From Curvibacter sp. AEP1-3 (GTDB taxonomy: Bacteria; Pseudomonadota; Gammaproteobacteria; Burkholderiales; Burkholderiaceae_C), in contig NZ_CP015698.1 in NCBI RefSeq assembly GCF_002163715.1, positions 2,281,001-2,345,000 on the forward strand: DNA of 64,000 nt, read 5' to 3'. Below the pieces are notes generated by a model. That model had not been told where the DNA came from and ran no database searches. It saw only the letters and a program-made list of their open reading frames with translations. The translations under genes and the position numbers were made by a program. Of the stretch, positions 38,300-48,015 are shown piece by piece (the stretch's first letter is position 1; each line of letters begins with the position of its first letter).

Positions 38300-39148
38300 A
38301 TGAGCCAGACCTACATCCTTACGTTTTCCTGCCCCGACCGCTTGGGGCTTGTCCACGCTGTTTCGGGTTTTTTGCTGGAACGCGGTGGCAACATTGAAGA
38401 AGCAGCCCAGTACAACGACCACGATACCGGTCTGTTTTTCATGCGGGTGCAATTCAGCTGCAGTCAGCTGAGCCACGCAGAGCTGAAGTCCCAACTGGGC
38501 ACTTTTGCCGAACCTCTCAAGCTCCAGTGGAACCTGCAGACCATGGCGCAGCCCATGCGCACGGTCATCATGGTCAGCAAGGAAGGCCATTGCCTGAATG
38601 ACTTGCTGTTCCGCTGGAAGAGCGGCCTGCTGCCCTTGGACATCCGAGCCATCGTGTCCAACCACCGCGAGTTTTACCAACTCGCCGCAAGCTACAACGT
38701 GCCCTTCCACCACATTCCGGTGACTGCAGCCACCAAAGAACAGGCCGAAGCCAAACAGCTGGAAATCATTGAAGCAGAAGGTGCAGAACTGGTGGTTTTG
38801 GCCCGTTACATGCAAATCCTGAGTGACAACATGTGCCGGCAACTTAACGGCCGCGCCATCAACATCCACCACAGCTTTCTGCCCAGCTTCAAAGGCGCCA
38901 AGCCCTACTACCAGGCCCATGACCGCGGTGTGAAGCTGATTGGTGCAACCGCCCATTACGTGACGGCAGACTTGGATGAGGGTCCCATCATTGAGCAGGA
39001 TGTTGCCCGCGTGGACCACAGCCGTACCGTGGAAGACCTGACCACCCTGGGCCGCGACACCGAAAGCCAGGTGCTGGCTCGCGCCGTCAAATGGCATAGC
39101 GAACACCGCGTGCTCTTGAATGGCCACAAGACCGTGATCTTCCGGTAA
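38300..39148 (+). CDS. purU: Formyltetrahydrofolate deformylase PurU
   Basis: Hydrolyses 10-formyl-THF to THF and formate, balancing one-carbon pools and feeding formate to PurT (a purT gene is also in the window). 282 residues. N-terminal ACT domain (about 1-80), C-terminal formyltransferase domain with NIHHSFLPSF and the catalytic Asp in LDEGPIIEQD. Ends at a bidirectional terminator. Confidence 0.96.
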   Translation: MSQTYILTFSCPDRLGLVHAVSGFLLERGGNIEEAAQYNDHDTGLFFMRVQFSCSQLSHAELKSQLGTFAEPLKLQWNLQTMAQPMRTVIMVSKEGHCLNDLLFRWKSGLLPLDIRAIVSNHREFYQLAASYNVPFHHIPVTAATKEQAEAKQLEIIEAEGAELVVLARYMQILSDNMCRQLNGRAINIHHSFLPSFKGAKPYYQAHDRGVKLIGATAHYVTADLDEGPIIEQDVARVDHSRTVEDLTTLGRDTESQVLARAVKWHSEHRVLLNGHKTVIFR

Positions 39149-39162
39149 GGAATCATCGGATA

Positions 39163-39193
39163 CAAAAACGGCGGCCCAAGGCCGCCGTTTTTG
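39163..39193. terminator. Bidirectional terminator between purU and a chemoreceptor gene
   Basis: Symmetric hairpin: arms AACGGCGGCC and GGCCGCCGTT around CAA, with A-run before and T-run after. Can serve purU (+) and the convergent chemoreceptor (-). Confidence 0.9.
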
Positions 39194-39211
39194 TTGATAC
39201 CTACGGTGGGC

Positions 39212-40876
39212 TTAACTGCGCAAGTGGAAGCGCCCGACCAGCTGATCCAGAGACTGCGCCTGTTCATCCAGCGATTGCGCTGCGGCTGCAGCTTCTTCGA
39301 CCAGTGCAGCGTTCTGCTGGGTGCTGTCGTCCAGCTGCGCGACCGCCCGGTTGATCTCTTCAATGCCGTGGCTCTGCTGGGCCGAGGCACCGGAAATTTC
39401 TTCCATCACAGCGCTGGTTTGTTGAACGGTGTCCGCCATTTCACTGATGGTCTGACCGGCTTTGCTCGCCAGCTCTGCGCCCTCTTTCACTTGGCGCGTG
39501 GACTCTTCGATCAGTGCATTGATTTCACGGGCCGCCTTGGCACTGCGTTCCGCGAGCGAGCGCACCTCTTGCGCCACCACCGCGAAACCACGCCCCTGCT
39601 CCCCGGCGTGCGCGGCCTCGACCGCTGCATTGAGCGCCAGGATATTGGTCTGGAACGCAATGCCCTCGATCACACTGATGTTGCCGTGGATGGCCTGGGT
39701 GCTCTTGCTGATCTTCTCCATGGTGCTGACGACGTCAGCGACTACTTCGCCACCCAAACGGGCTGAGCGGCTGGCATTGCCGGAAAGTTGTGCAGCCTCC
39801 GCAGCGCTTTCTGCATAGCGCCGGGTAAGCGCAGCCATTTGTTCCACGTTGGTGCTTGTTTTTTCGAGCGATGCACTTTGTTGCTCCGTGCGCTGTGACA
39901 AGTCCAGGTTCCCCATGGAGATCTCGCGTGAGGCATTCGCCACTTGCTTGGAGCTGTCTGCAATATCACGCATGGTGTCAGACAACTTCATCTGCATGTC
40001 ACGCAGCGAATAGAGCAAGCTGTCGTTATCTTTGGGTGCGAGCTGGATTTGCATCGTCAGATCGCCATCCGCGATCCGGCTAGCAATGGACTTGGCGTAA
40101 GCCGGTTCACCGCCCAGTTGACGGGAGAGGCGCCCCGTAACCCACGCACTGATGACCAGCGACAGAATCAGCAGCAGCACCATGATGCCGACCACCCACA
40201 TCTGGGAAGACTTGTAGATCTGGCCGGCATTTTCAATGGTGGCCTTGGCAGACTGTGCGCGCTGCTCCACCAAGGTATCGACCAGTTTCTCCAGCTTGCG
40301 GGTGTCATTGAGCAAACGGGCGTCTTCAGTAGGAACGTCGGTGCTCATTTGCATCAGGTCCAGCGGTTGCTCCTTCACGAGAGCGATATAGGCGCTTTGA
40401 CGTTTAGCCCACTTGCCCATGGCCTCAATCAATTCCTGGCTGGTCGCAATCGTTTCCTCAGAGGTCGACAAGCCCTTGATGATGTCAAGGCGCTTTGAAA
40501 TATCACCCAGGCTGGTTTCAATGGCGGCACCCAAGGTGTTGCGTTCAGCCGCTGTAGTGGCTGTTAGTAACTGGGTCTGGGCGCGGCTGGCACGCAAGAT
40601 CAGGCCGCGCGCCTCTTCGGCAGCTTGGCCGGCTGCGTATTCCTGTTCATAAATGGCCTTAGTGGACGCATTCAAGCGGCCCATCTGGAACAGGGAAAAC
40701 ACACCAATGACCACCGCCCCCAACAACACACTGGCGAATGCGAGCCACAAGCTGGAGCGTACCGTCATGTTTTCCAGCGCGGTGATGCGGGTGCGCTGAT
40801 ACGGCGCGGGTTCAGGGGTGCCACTCTCTCCAACGACGGAAACGGGTGATTCGTTCAGGATGGCAACGTTATTCAT
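39212..40876 (-). CDS. Methyl-accepting chemotaxis protein (4HB-type, diverged signalling domain)
   Basis: 554 residues from ATG 40876 (AGGGAAAG upstream); the longer frame overlaps psd and is rejected. Membrane segments at about 42-62 and 228-248, helical periplasmic domain between, HAMP, then signalling region with the tip [21 protein letters not shown]. Its coiled-coil differs from the other four receptors here (for example [19 protein letters not shown]), so it belongs to a different subgroup. No C-terminal pentapeptide. Shares a 61-base gap with psd. Confidence 0.92.
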   Translation of the reverse strand: MNNVAILNESPVSVVGESGTPEPAPYQRTRITALENMTVRSSLWLAFASVLLGAVVIGVFSLFQMGRLNASTKAIYEQEYAAGQAAEEARGLILRASRAQTQLLTATTAAERNTLGAAIETSLGDISKRLDIIKGLSTSEETIATSQELIEAMGKWAKRQSAYIALVKEQPLDLMQMSTDVPTEDARLLNDTRKLEKLVDTLVEQRAQSAKATIENAGQIYKSSQMWVVGIMVLLLILSLVISAWVTGRLSRQLGGEPAYAKSIASRIADGDLTMQIQLAPKDNDSLLYSLRDMQMKLSDTMRDIADSSKQVANASREISMGNLDLSQRTEQQSASLEKTSTNVEQMAALTRRYAESAAEAAQLSGNASRSARLGGEVVADVVSTMEKISKSTQAIHGNISVIEGIAFQTNILALNAAVEAAHAGEQGRGFAVVAQEVRSLAERSAKAAREINALIEESTRQVKEGAELASKAGQTISEMADTVQQTSAVMEEISGASAQQSHGIEEINRAVAQLDDSTQQNAALVEEAAAAAQSLDEQAQSLDQLVGRFHLRS

Positions 40877-40937
40877 ACTTTCCCTCTTTGGGGTTTCAAA
40901 AAACTCAGGATACTGAATTTCAGCCCCCTTTGCTCGC

Positions 40938-41777
40938 CTAAATACCCATACTTTCACCCAGCTGTACAGGTTTGGCCGGCGCCCAATCGGGATTGAAGTG
41001 CAGTGCGTCCTTGCGGAACAGCAAGACCACGGTCGACCCAAGCAAGAACCGGCCCATCTCTTCGCCCTGTTTCAACACCACCTTGCCAGCGTCATAGCGC
41101 CACTCGGTCACCTGTGGCATGCGCGGCGGATTCACCACCCCGTGCCAGGTGGTGGCCATGCTGCCCACCACGGTGGCGCCGACCAGGGTCAGCACAAATT
41201 CGCCATGAGGTGAATCAAACACGCACACCACCCGCTCGTTGCGGGCAAACAAGCCCGGCACGCCACGCGCAGTCGTGGGGTTGACCGAAAACAAGTCGCC
41301 CGGCACATAGATCATGCGGCGTAACTCACCATCACACGGCATGTGAATGCGGTGGTAGTCCCGTGGGCTCAGATAGATGGTGGCGAAAGTACCGTTGTCG
41401 AACTGCGCCGCCAATTGGGCATCGCCTCCGACCAATGCGGTGCTGCTGTAGCGGTGACCTTTGGCTTGAAAAATCTGGTCTTTGTCGATCGCGCCGAATT
41501 GGCTGATGGCGCCATCCACAGGACACACAAAAGGCACGTTGGCCAGCGGACGGGCACCCGGTTTCAGGGCCCGCGTAAAGAATTCGTTGAATGTGGGGTA
41601 GGCCGCGGGATCAGGGTTGGCCGCTTCGGCCATGTTTACCTTGTATTTCCCGATGAACCAGCGGATCAGTGCCGTGGTTGCTTTGCCACCCCGTGCACCG
41701 GCAATCACCCCCGCAAAGGCGGTCAGTGCTTTTTTGGGGAGAAGGTATTGCGGGAGTACAGCGAGGGCGTCGGACAC
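40938..41777 (-). CDS. psd: Phosphatidylserine decarboxylase proenzyme
   Basis: Membrane-associated pyruvoyl enzyme that makes phosphatidylethanolamine. 279 residues. Self-cleavage motif LGST at 246-249 (cut between Gly and Ser, giving the pyruvoyl group on the alpha chain), plus PVDG (Asp88) and SPRDYHRIH for proenzyme processing. Length fits the short proteobacterial Psd. Gap of 139 bases upstream to the Bug gene shows nothing clear. Confidence 0.96.
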   Translation of the reverse strand: MSDALAVLPQYLLPKKALTAFAGVIAGARGGKATTALIRWFIGKYKVNMAEAANPDPAAYPTFNEFFTRALKPGARPLANVPFVCPVDGAISQFGAIDKDQIFQAKGHRYSSTALVGGDAQLAAQFDNGTFATIYLSPRDYHRIHMPCDGELRRMIYVPGDLFSVNPTTARGVPGLFARNERVVCVFDSPHGEFVLTLVGATVVGSMATTWHGVVNPPRMPQVTEWRYDAGKVVLKQGEEMGRFLLGSTVVLLFRKDALHFNPDWAPAKPVQLGESMGI

Positions 41778-41916
41778 AGGGGGGCTCCCGAGAGAAAAAG
41801 AGGGCCATTCTACTGACGCTTCTTTTTCTCCATAGAGCGTTTCCCCCTAGGCGCAGCAGACGGTGCCTGCTTAGCGCTCGACAGAGAAAAAAGTACCAAT
41901 TAGCCTTGCTGGCGTC

Positions 41917-42903
41917 TCAAGAATCAGCGGTAAATCCGATTTTTTTGATCAGCGGCCCCCAAGTATCGAACTCTGACTTTTGCCAGCGCGCCTGTTCTTC
42001 GGGTGTGGAGCCGCGGGGAATCAAGCCTACCAGTGCAAGACTTTCGATCACCGATTTTTCCTTCAACGCGGCATTGATGGCTGCATTGGCGGCCATTACG
42101 ACCGGCTTGGGGGTATTGGCGGGGGCATAGAAGCCGAACCACTCTTCTGTCGTGAGCTCCGGGAAGCCCTGCTCTGCGAATGTGGGCACTTCAGGTGCGT
42201 AAGGTGAGCGATTGGGGCCGGAAGTACCCAGAATCCGCAATTTACCGGCCTTGTAGTTGGCCAGGTAGTCGCCATGGGGCGTCACCATGGCAGCGACCTG
42301 CCCGCCCACCAGATCGGTAACCCCGGGCACTGAACCGCGGTAAGGCACATGCCGGAGCTCTACCCCACTGTTAATGCCCAGCAATGCCCCGATGAAATGC
42401 GGTGTGGAACCGGCACCGGGTGATCCATAGCTCGCATCTTTAGGGTTGGCCTTGGCCCATGCCAGAAAATCCTTCACCGTTTTTACATTGGCCGGCACCA
42501 TGGGGCCGACCGCCAGCCCATGGTGCATGATGGCGGCGATGGAGACAGGTGCGAAGTCCTTGTCTGCATATGGCATCTTGCTGAAGATATGCGGATAGCT
42601 CGCCAGGGCCGACACCTGTGACAGCGCCAGCACCGATCCATCAGCGGGCGCGTTCTTGAGAGCCTCCAAGGCGATGCGTCCGCCTGCACCGGGTTTGTTT
42701 TCCACAATGCCTGCGTTTTTGCTAAACGGGGTTCCCGCCCATTTCTCAGCAACACGGCGGGCTACCGTGTCGCCGGAACTGCCCGGTGGGAAGCCGAAGT
42801 ACACCTTGACTTGGTCTACCTGCGCTTGCGCAGTGAGTGGATACAGCGCGCCCAAAGCAGCGCTGCTGCCAAAGGCCTGGATGAGTTGCCTGCGTGTGAA
42901 CAT
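41917..42903 (-). CDS. Bug-family substrate-binding protein of the hydroxycinnamate operon
   Basis: 328 residues. Twin-arginine-like leader MFTRRQLIQAFGSS. Bug/TctC fold with VYFGFPPGSSGDTVARR, VENKPGAGGRIA and HVPYRGSVPGVTD. Last gene of the four-gene operon headed by the crotonase. It may bind a hydroxycinnamate or related aromatic acid for uptake, but no TctAB is present here. Assignment of ligand is from context only. Confidence 0.87.
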   Translation of the reverse strand: MFTRRQLIQAFGSSAALGALYPLTAQAQVDQVKVYFGFPPGSSGDTVARRVAEKWAGTPFSKNAGIVENKPGAGGRIALEALKNAPADGSVLALSQVSALASYPHIFSKMPYADKDFAPVSIAAIMHHGLAVGPMVPANVKTVKDFLAWAKANPKDASYGSPGAGSTPHFIGALLGINSGVELRHVPYRGSVPGVTDLVGGQVAAMVTPHGDYLANYKAGKLRILGTSGPNRSPYAPEVPTFAEQGFPELTTEEWFGFYAPANTPKPVVMAANAAINAALKEKSVIESLALVGLIPRGSTPEEQARWQKSEFDTWGPLIKKIGFTADS

Positions 42904-42956
42904 GGTTGTCTCCTATTTTTAGTTAGCAGCTTGCAGAGGGAAAAATGTGGTGGTGC

Positions 42957-43742
42957 TCAGCGCGGGGCCATTCGCAATGCGCCATCTAGCCGGATCACTT
43001 CGCCATTGAGGTGTCCATTGGTCACGATGTGGCAGGCCAACTCGGCGAACTCTTGCGGTTTACCCAAACGCGGCGGAAAAGGAATGCTGGCCGCGAGGGA
43101 CTGCTGCACGGCTTCCGGCAACTCCTTCATCAAGGGGGTGGCAAACAAGCCCGGCGCCACCGTGCACACTCGAATCGCGTGCTGCGCGAGATCTCGGGCC
43201 ATGGGCAGGGTCATGCCGACCAGACCGCCTTTGGATGCGCTGTAGGCCTGCTGGCCCACCTGCCCGTCAAAAGCCGCCACGGATGCCGTGAACATCATCA
43301 CGCCACGCTCGCCGTTGTCCAGCGGCGCCAGCTTGCTGCAGGCTGCCGCGAACAGGCGACTGATGTTGTATGAGCCAATGAGGTTGATAGACACCACACG
43401 CGCAAAGTCCTCTAGGGGCGCTGCTGTGCCATCCCGCTGCACCACGCGCTTGGCGCTGCCGATGCCGGCCACATTCATGAGGATGCGGGCAGCACCCAGT
43501 GCTTGCTCCGATGCGGCAAGTGCGGCTTGCACGCTATCGGTCTGCGTAATGTCGCAACGCAGCCCGATGGCACGGTCTTCCCCGAACTCTGCCCTGATCG
43601 CGGACGCCACGGCTTCTGCTTGTGCCTCGTTAATGTCCAGCACGGCGACTTTCGCACCCAGCTTGGCCAGTTCACGGGCAGTCGCCTCCCCCAAACCCGA
43701 TGCTGCACCGGTGACCAGTGCGGTTTGCCCTTGAATATTCAT
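42957..43742 (-). CDS. SDR-family 3-hydroxyacyl-CoA dehydrogenase (CouN-like role)
   Basis: 261 residues. NAD-binding TGAASGLG at the N-terminus, NVAGIG, active-site YSASKGG with Ser upstream (MMFTASVAAFD). Close in style to type-2 3-hydroxyacyl-CoA dehydrogenases. In the hydroxycinnamate pathway it would oxidise 3-hydroxy-3-arylpropanoyl-CoA to the beta-keto form. Sits 24 bases after the CoA ligase gene and 53 before the Bug gene. Family certain, role from context. Confidence 0.86.
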   Translation of the reverse strand: MNIQGQTALVTGAASGLGEATARELAKLGAKVAVLDINEAQAEAVASAIRAEFGEDRAIGLRCDITQTDSVQAALAASEQALGAARILMNVAGIGSAKRVVQRDGTAAPLEDFARVVSINLIGSYNISRLFAAACSKLAPLDNGERGVMMFTASVAAFDGQVGQQAYSASKGGLVGMTLPMARDLAQHAIRVCTVAPGLFATPLMKELPEAVQQSLAASIPFPPRLGKPQEFAELACHIVTNGHLNGEVIRLDGALRMAPR

Positions 43743-43766
43743 GTGTGTTCCTTCGGCGCGACGCGC

Positions 43767-45638
43767 TCAGACCGTGGGCTTGATGATGAAAGGGAGGGTG
43801 TCGTCGTGCAGGCCTTCGACCAGTGCATGACGATGTTTCAGCACTGCGCGCTGGTTCAGGGAGCCCTTGTCGGTGATCTCGCCCTTTACGGCGGAAGGTG
43901 GCTCCACCATCAAAAGTACGCGGGCGACTCGGCTTGCACTGCCAGTGGCCTCACGAGCCAGCTGGTCGACGATGGCTTCGATGCGCTGGCGCACTGGGGC
44001 ACTCTGAACCACGTCAGCCCAAGGCGCTTCAGCAGGCAGGTTGGCCACGTCGCGGCAGGCCGCTGACAGGAATAGCAAGGCACCGACCTCTTTGCGGTTC
44101 AGTCCGGTAATCACCGCATCTTGAATGTAGGGAGCACCCGACACCACGATCTTGGCGCGCATGGGCCCCACGCTCACAAACGTGCCCGTAGAGAGCTTGA
44201 AGTCCTCGGCAATCCGACCGTCAAAACGCAGGCCCCGGTGAATATCAGCCTCGCTGATCCACTTCACCGCATCTCCGGTGCACAGATAGCCTTCTTCATC
44301 AAACGCATCCCGCGTAGCCGCATCTGACCGCCAGTAGCCCGGGGTCACGTTGGGTCCGCGGTAGCGCACCTCGGTTTTGCCATCCACATCCACCAGTTTG
44401 AGCGTCATGCCGGGCACTGGCACGCCGATGTCGCCGGACGCCACATCCGGGCTGTTGACGAACATGGCGGAGGGCGAAGACTCGGTCATGCCCAGCCCGG
44501 TGGCCATTACGATCCGCTCGCCGATGGCGGACTCCTGAATGGCATGCAGCTTGTCCCACACGGGTTGGGACAAACCTGCACCGGAATAGAAAAACACCTT
44601 CAGGCGAGACAGCAAGGTAGTGCGCAATGCCGAATCCGACTCCATGGCAGATGCGATCATCTCGAAGCCGGTGGGCACATTGAAGTACACCGTCGGCGCA
44701 ATCTCGCGCAGGTTGCGCAGCGTCTCCCCGATCAGGGCTGCAGTGGGCTTGCCGTCGTCGATGTAGAGGGTGCCGCCATGCTGTAGCGTAAGCCCGAAGT
44801 TGTGGTTACCCCCGAAGGTGTGATTCCAGGGCAGCCAGTCCACCAACACTGGCGGTGCTTCAGCAAACACGGGTAAGGACAAGGAAATCTGCTGCAGGTT
44901 TGCGCACCACATGCGCTGCGTGTTGATGACCGGTTTGGGAAGCTTGGTGGAACCGCTAGTGAACAAGAACTTGACGATCGTCCCCGGGCCGGTGGCATGC
45001 ATAGCCGCATCTATGGCAGGCGTGGCTGGTGTGGCGAGCAGGGATGCGTAAGAGGTAGCCTCCCGACTTTGCAATTGCCCTAGTGCAGCCACCACCTCAA
45101 CATCCGGGCCTACGGTGGCGGCAACTCCCGCGCCATAGCGAGTGGCATCCGCCACGAATACCAGCCCCGGGGTCAGGGTATCCATCACATGGCGCAGCTT
45201 TTCGTAGTCCTGGCTCACGGTGGCATAGGCTGGAGACACCGGGCAGTAGGGCACGCCGGCATACAGACAACCCAGCGCCATCATGGCGTGCTCGAGGCTG
45301 TTTTCGCTCAGGATGACGACTGGCCGTTCCGGGCTCAAGCCCCGGTCTAGCAGCGCCTGCCCGATGCTGCGAGCACTCGCGAGTGCTTGGGCATAAGAGA
45401 TGTGCTGCCATTCGCCGGTCGTGCCATCCGGCATCTGCTGGCGTCGGGCCAGAAAGGTCTGGTCCGGTGTGGTCTCTGCCCAATGCACGAGGAAGTCAGT
45501 AATCCGGCGGGCGTATGCGCCTAATGCCAGATCAGCCTGCAGATAGCGAACGCCGGGGGCACCGTCTGACACCGTAATGCGAGTGACGCCAAACTTGGTG
45601 GCGCGGTAGCGGGGGGCGGGGAGTTGCATGTCGCTCAT
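43767..45638 (-). CDS. fcs: Feruloyl-CoA (hydroxycinnamoyl-CoA) synthase
   Basis: Activates ferulate/coumarate to CoA thioesters with ATP. 623 residues. AMP-binding P-loop FTSGSTKLPKP, adenylate motif GLGMTESSP, and a C-terminal EITDKGSLNQR. Full length matches feruloyl-CoA synthases of Burkholderiales. Start ATG 45638 lies 4 bases after the crotonase stop, so the two are coupled. CouL plays this step in Rhodococcus. Substrate range not readable from the sequence. Confidence 0.87.
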   Translation of the reverse strand: MSDMQLPAPRYRATKFGVTRITVSDGAPGVRYLQADLALGAYARRITDFLVHWAETTPDQTFLARRQQMPDGTTGEWQHISYAQALASARSIGQALLDRGLSPERPVVILSENSLEHAMMALGCLYAGVPYCPVSPAYATVSQDYEKLRHVMDTLTPGLVFVADATRYGAGVAATVGPDVEVVAALGQLQSREATSYASLLATPATPAIDAAMHATGPGTIVKFLFTSGSTKLPKPVINTQRMWCANLQQISLSLPVFAEAPPVLVDWLPWNHTFGGNHNFGLTLQHGGTLYIDDGKPTAALIGETLRNLREIAPTVYFNVPTGFEMIASAMESDSALRTTLLSRLKVFFYSGAGLSQPVWDKLHAIQESAIGERIVMATGLGMTESSPSAMFVNSPDVASGDIGVPVPGMTLKLVDVDGKTEVRYRGPNVTPGYWRSDAATRDAFDEEGYLCTGDAVKWISEADIHRGLRFDGRIAEDFKLSTGTFVSVGPMRAKIVVSGAPYIQDAVITGLNRKEVGALLFLSAACRDVANLPAEAPWADVVQSAPVRQRIEAIVDQLAREATGSASRVARVLLMVEPPSAVKGEITDKGSLNQRAVLKHRHALVEGLHDDTLPFIIKPTV

Positions 45639-45642
45639 GTCC

Positions 45643-46440
45643 TCAGTCCTGCTTGCGCACCTTGGCGGCGCGACCTTCCAGAAAGTCGTTCAGCCGTGTC
45701 TTGGCTTCCGGTGCGCTCTGGGCAATGGCCGCCATCATGGCCTCGGTGAAGAAGCCCTGGTCAGCCGGCTGTTCTGCAATGCGCGGCAAGGCGTGCATCA
45801 AGGCGTAGTTCGTCAGGGGTGCGTTCTGCGCCACGCGCACCGCCAGCTCCAGCGCCTTGTCGAAGGCTGCGCCTTCCGGCACCAGGTATTGCGCAAGACC
45901 AATGCGCTCACCATCCTGCGCGTTGTACACACGGCCGGTGAGCATCATGTCGGTCATACGGGCCGCACCGATCAATTTAGGAATACGTACGGCACCGCCG
46001 CCGCCCACAAAAATGCCGCGGGAACCTTCCGGCAAGGCATAAAAAGTGGACGCATCCGCAACACGAATATGGCAAGCGCTTGCCAACTCCAAGCCTCCAC
46101 CGACCACAGCGCCTTGCAGAGCTGCGATGACCGGAACAGGCCCGTATTGCACACGCTCCAGTGCGGCGTGCCACATGCGGGAGTGATGCAAGCCCTGGCC
46201 CGCGTCCCGCTCTTTGAGCTCACTCAAGTCCAGGCCTGCACAGAAGTGCGGGCCCTCGCCGGCGATCACCGCGGCGCGCACTCCCTCGGGCATGTTTTCG
46301 AACAGATCCCGCAGCGCGAGGATGAGTCCGTCGTTCAGGGCGTTGCGCTTGGCGCCGCGGGTCAGGCGGATCACCGCCACTTCTTGTTCCTCACCGAGGC
46401 GTTCGAAATGGATATCGGGGTGTTGCGTAAAAGTTTTCAT
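45643..46440 (-). CDS. Crotonase-family enoyl-CoA hydratase (CouM-like role)
   Basis: 265 residues from ATG 46440; no ribosome site is visible and the likely transcript leader is very short. Oxyanion-hole segments HFCAGLDLSEL and GAVVGGGLEL, and a catalytic Glu in ALPEGSRGIF. It is a normal hydratase rather than the feruloyl-CoA hydratase-lyase type (Ech/HCHL), so vanillin release is not predicted; hydration of the feruloyl-CoA double bond is. First gene of the minus-strand operon, with operator palindrome 46453-46473 in front. Confidence 0.85.
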   Translation of the reverse strand: MKTFTQHPDIHFERLGEEQEVAVIRLTRGAKRNALNDGLILALRDLFENMPEGVRAAVIAGEGPHFCAGLDLSELKERDAGQGLHHSRMWHAALERVQYGPVPVIAALQGAVVGGGLELASACHIRVADASTFYALPEGSRGIFVGGGGAVRIPKLIGAARMTDMMLTGRVYNAQDGERIGLAQYLVPEGAAFDKALELAVRVAQNAPLTNYALMHALPRIAEQPADQGFFTEAMMAAIAQSAPEAKTRLNDFLEGRAAKVRKQD

Positions 46441-46452
46441 AATGGCGCAATT

Positions 46453-46473
46453 TTGGTTATAGTTAATAACCAA
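46453..46473. promoter_or_regulatory. Perfect palindrome, probable MarR operator for the hydroxycinnamate genes
   Basis: Arms TTGGTTAT and ATAACCAA around AGTTA, so 8+5+8 bases with no mismatch, a size typical of MarR-family sites. It ends 13 bases from the crotonase ATG and covers a TATAAC -10-like element on the minus strand (46457-46462). The MarR gene at 47482-48015 is the obvious candidate binder. Confidence 0.7.
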
Positions 46474-46588
46474 ATCAAGACATTTGAAAACTCTTTTTCT
46501 AGGTAGTTTCCCTCGACTCTCTTCCCCGGAAGACCGCAATGAGGGAGGCTGCCTCCGTGCGTCCAAAGACAACCCACAGGAGACAACC

Positions 46589-47473
46589 ATGGACTACAAA
46601 AACCTGCGCGCCATCGATATCCACACCCACGCGGAAGTGAGTTGCTGGAACCCGTTTGACAACTACGGCGAGGAATACGACCGGGCCGCCGACAAGTACT
46701 TCAAGAACGGGCGACGCCCCACGATTGCGGAAACCGTGGCGTATTACCGGGAACAGAAAATCGGCTTAGTCATGTTCACCGTGGACGCGGAGTCCAAAAT
46801 GGGCCGCCGCCGCATCCCCAACGAAGAGATTGCCGAAGCCGCCAAAGCCAATAGCGACATGATGACCGCCTTTGCCAGCATCGACCCGCACAAAGGCAAG
46901 ATGGGCGCGCGCGAGGCGCGAAAGCTGATTGAGGAGCACGGCATCAAGGGCTTCAAGTTCCACCCCACGGTGCAGGCCTACCACCCCTACGACAAGATGG
47001 CCTGGCCCATCTATGAAGTGATTGCCGAGTACGGCATGCCCGCCATTTTTCACACCGGCCACAGTGGCATCGGCAGCGGCATGCGCTGCGGCGGCGGACT
47101 GCGGCTCGAATACAGCAACCCCATGCACCTGGACGATGTGGCCATTGATTTCCCGGACATGCAGATCGTGATGGCCCACCCCAGCTTCCCTTGGCAGGAC
47201 GAGGCCTTGAGTGTGGCCACCCACAAGCCCAATGTCTGGATCGACCTCTCCGGTTGGAGCCCCAAATACTTTCCCAAGCAACTGGTGCAATACGCCAACA
47301 CCTTGCTCAAAGACCGCGTCTTGTTCGGCTCGGACTACCCGCTCATTACCCCGGAGCGGTGGATGAAAGATTTCCAGGAGGCGGGCTTCAAACCCGAGGT
47401 GATGCCCGGCATCCTGAAAGACAACGCGGTGCGTTTGCTGCGCCTGGACCCCACGGCGGTAGCCGGCGAGTAA
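46589..47473 (+). CDS. Amidohydrolase-family C-C hydrolase/decarboxylase (CouO-like role)
   Basis: 294 residues from ATG 46589 (CAGGAGAC upstream). Metal site DIHTHAE at the N-terminus, later FKFHPT, FHTGHSG, MAHPSFPW and the catalytic GSDYP. Belongs to the amidohydrolase_2 family with gamma-resorcylate decarboxylase. In R. jostii the homologous CouO hydrolyses the beta-keto-acyl-CoA to the benzoate and acetyl-CoA, and the same family and position here suggest the same step, giving vanillate or 4-hydroxybenzoate. Divergent from the crotonase operon and convergent with marR. Confidence 0.8.
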   Translation: MDYKNLRAIDIHTHAEVSCWNPFDNYGEEYDRAADKYFKNGRRPTIAETVAYYREQKIGLVMFTVDAESKMGRRRIPNEEIAEAAKANSDMMTAFASIDPHKGKMGAREARKLIEEHGIKGFKFHPTVQAYHPYDKMAWPIYEVIAEYGMPAIFHTGHSGIGSGMRCGGGLRLEYSNPMHLDDVAIDFPDMQIVMAHPSFPWQDEALSVATHKPNVWIDLSGWSPKYFPKQLVQYANTLLKDRVLFGSDYPLITPERWMKDFQEAGFKPEVMPGILKDNAVRLLRLDPTAVAGE

Positions 47474-47481
47474 AGCGCCGC

Positions 47482-48015
47482 TCAGTCGGCCGGGGTGTAA
47501 ACCTTTTGCAGCAGGCGGATCAGGGTTTTGCGTTCTGCATCCGTCAAACGGGAGGTCGCATCCATCTCCAGGTCGAATGCCGTTTTCTCCGCCTGCACCA
47601 TTAGCTCTAGACCTTGGGGCGTGAGGTGCACGCCCATGGCCCGGCCGTCACTCGGGTGGGGCAGACGTTCGATCAGTCCCCGCCGTTCCAGTGTCGCAAT
47701 CAAACCCACCAAGTTGGGTGGCAGCACGTTGAGCGCTGCGCACAGCTGGCGGGACGTGATGCCCGGGTTGTGGGCGACCAGCGAGAGCACCGAGAAGTCC
47801 ACCACCTTCAGGTCATAGGGCGCCATGCGCACCATAAAGGACTCGATGATCGCAAGGGACGCGCGGCGGGCGTTGTAGCCCACCAGCGTACGCAAGTAGC
47901 TGGTGTCTACAGGTTCTACCGGAGCAGCCTCAGGTACAGCAACTTTGCGCACGCGGGCCGGCACCGCCTTGGGTTTGGCGGCGGCTGACGGGGCAGAGGT
48001 AGCGTTTTTCTTCAA
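47482..48015 (-). CDS. MarR-family regulator of the hydroxycinnamate genes (CouR-like)
   Basis: 177 residues, starting with TTG at 48015 (no strong ribosome site; a downstream start is possible). A 40-residue Ala/Pro/Lys tail, then the MarR domain: helix-turn-helix LSLVAHNPGITSRQLCAALN and wing with HPSDGRAMGV. CouR-type repressors release DNA on binding the acyl-CoA of the hydroxycinnamate. Converges with the amidohydrolase (9-base gap) and is likely to act at palindrome 46453-46473. Repeat copy E lies just upstream. Confidence 0.82.
   Translation of the reverse strand: MKKNATSAPSAAAKPKAVPARVRKVAVPEAAPVEPVDTSYLRTLVGYNARRASLAIIESFMVRMAPYDLKVVDFSVLSLVAHNPGITSRQLCAALNVLPPNLVGLIATLERRGLIERLPHPSDGRAMGVHLTPQGLELMVQAEKTAFDLEMDATSRLTDAERKTLIRLLQKVYTPAD

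Noticed and set aside
45643..46440. Feruloyl-CoA hydratase-lyase (Ech/vanillin-forming)
   Set aside because: Sequence is of the general enoyl-CoA hydratase type and the dehydrogenase and amidohydrolase partners suit the non-lyase route.
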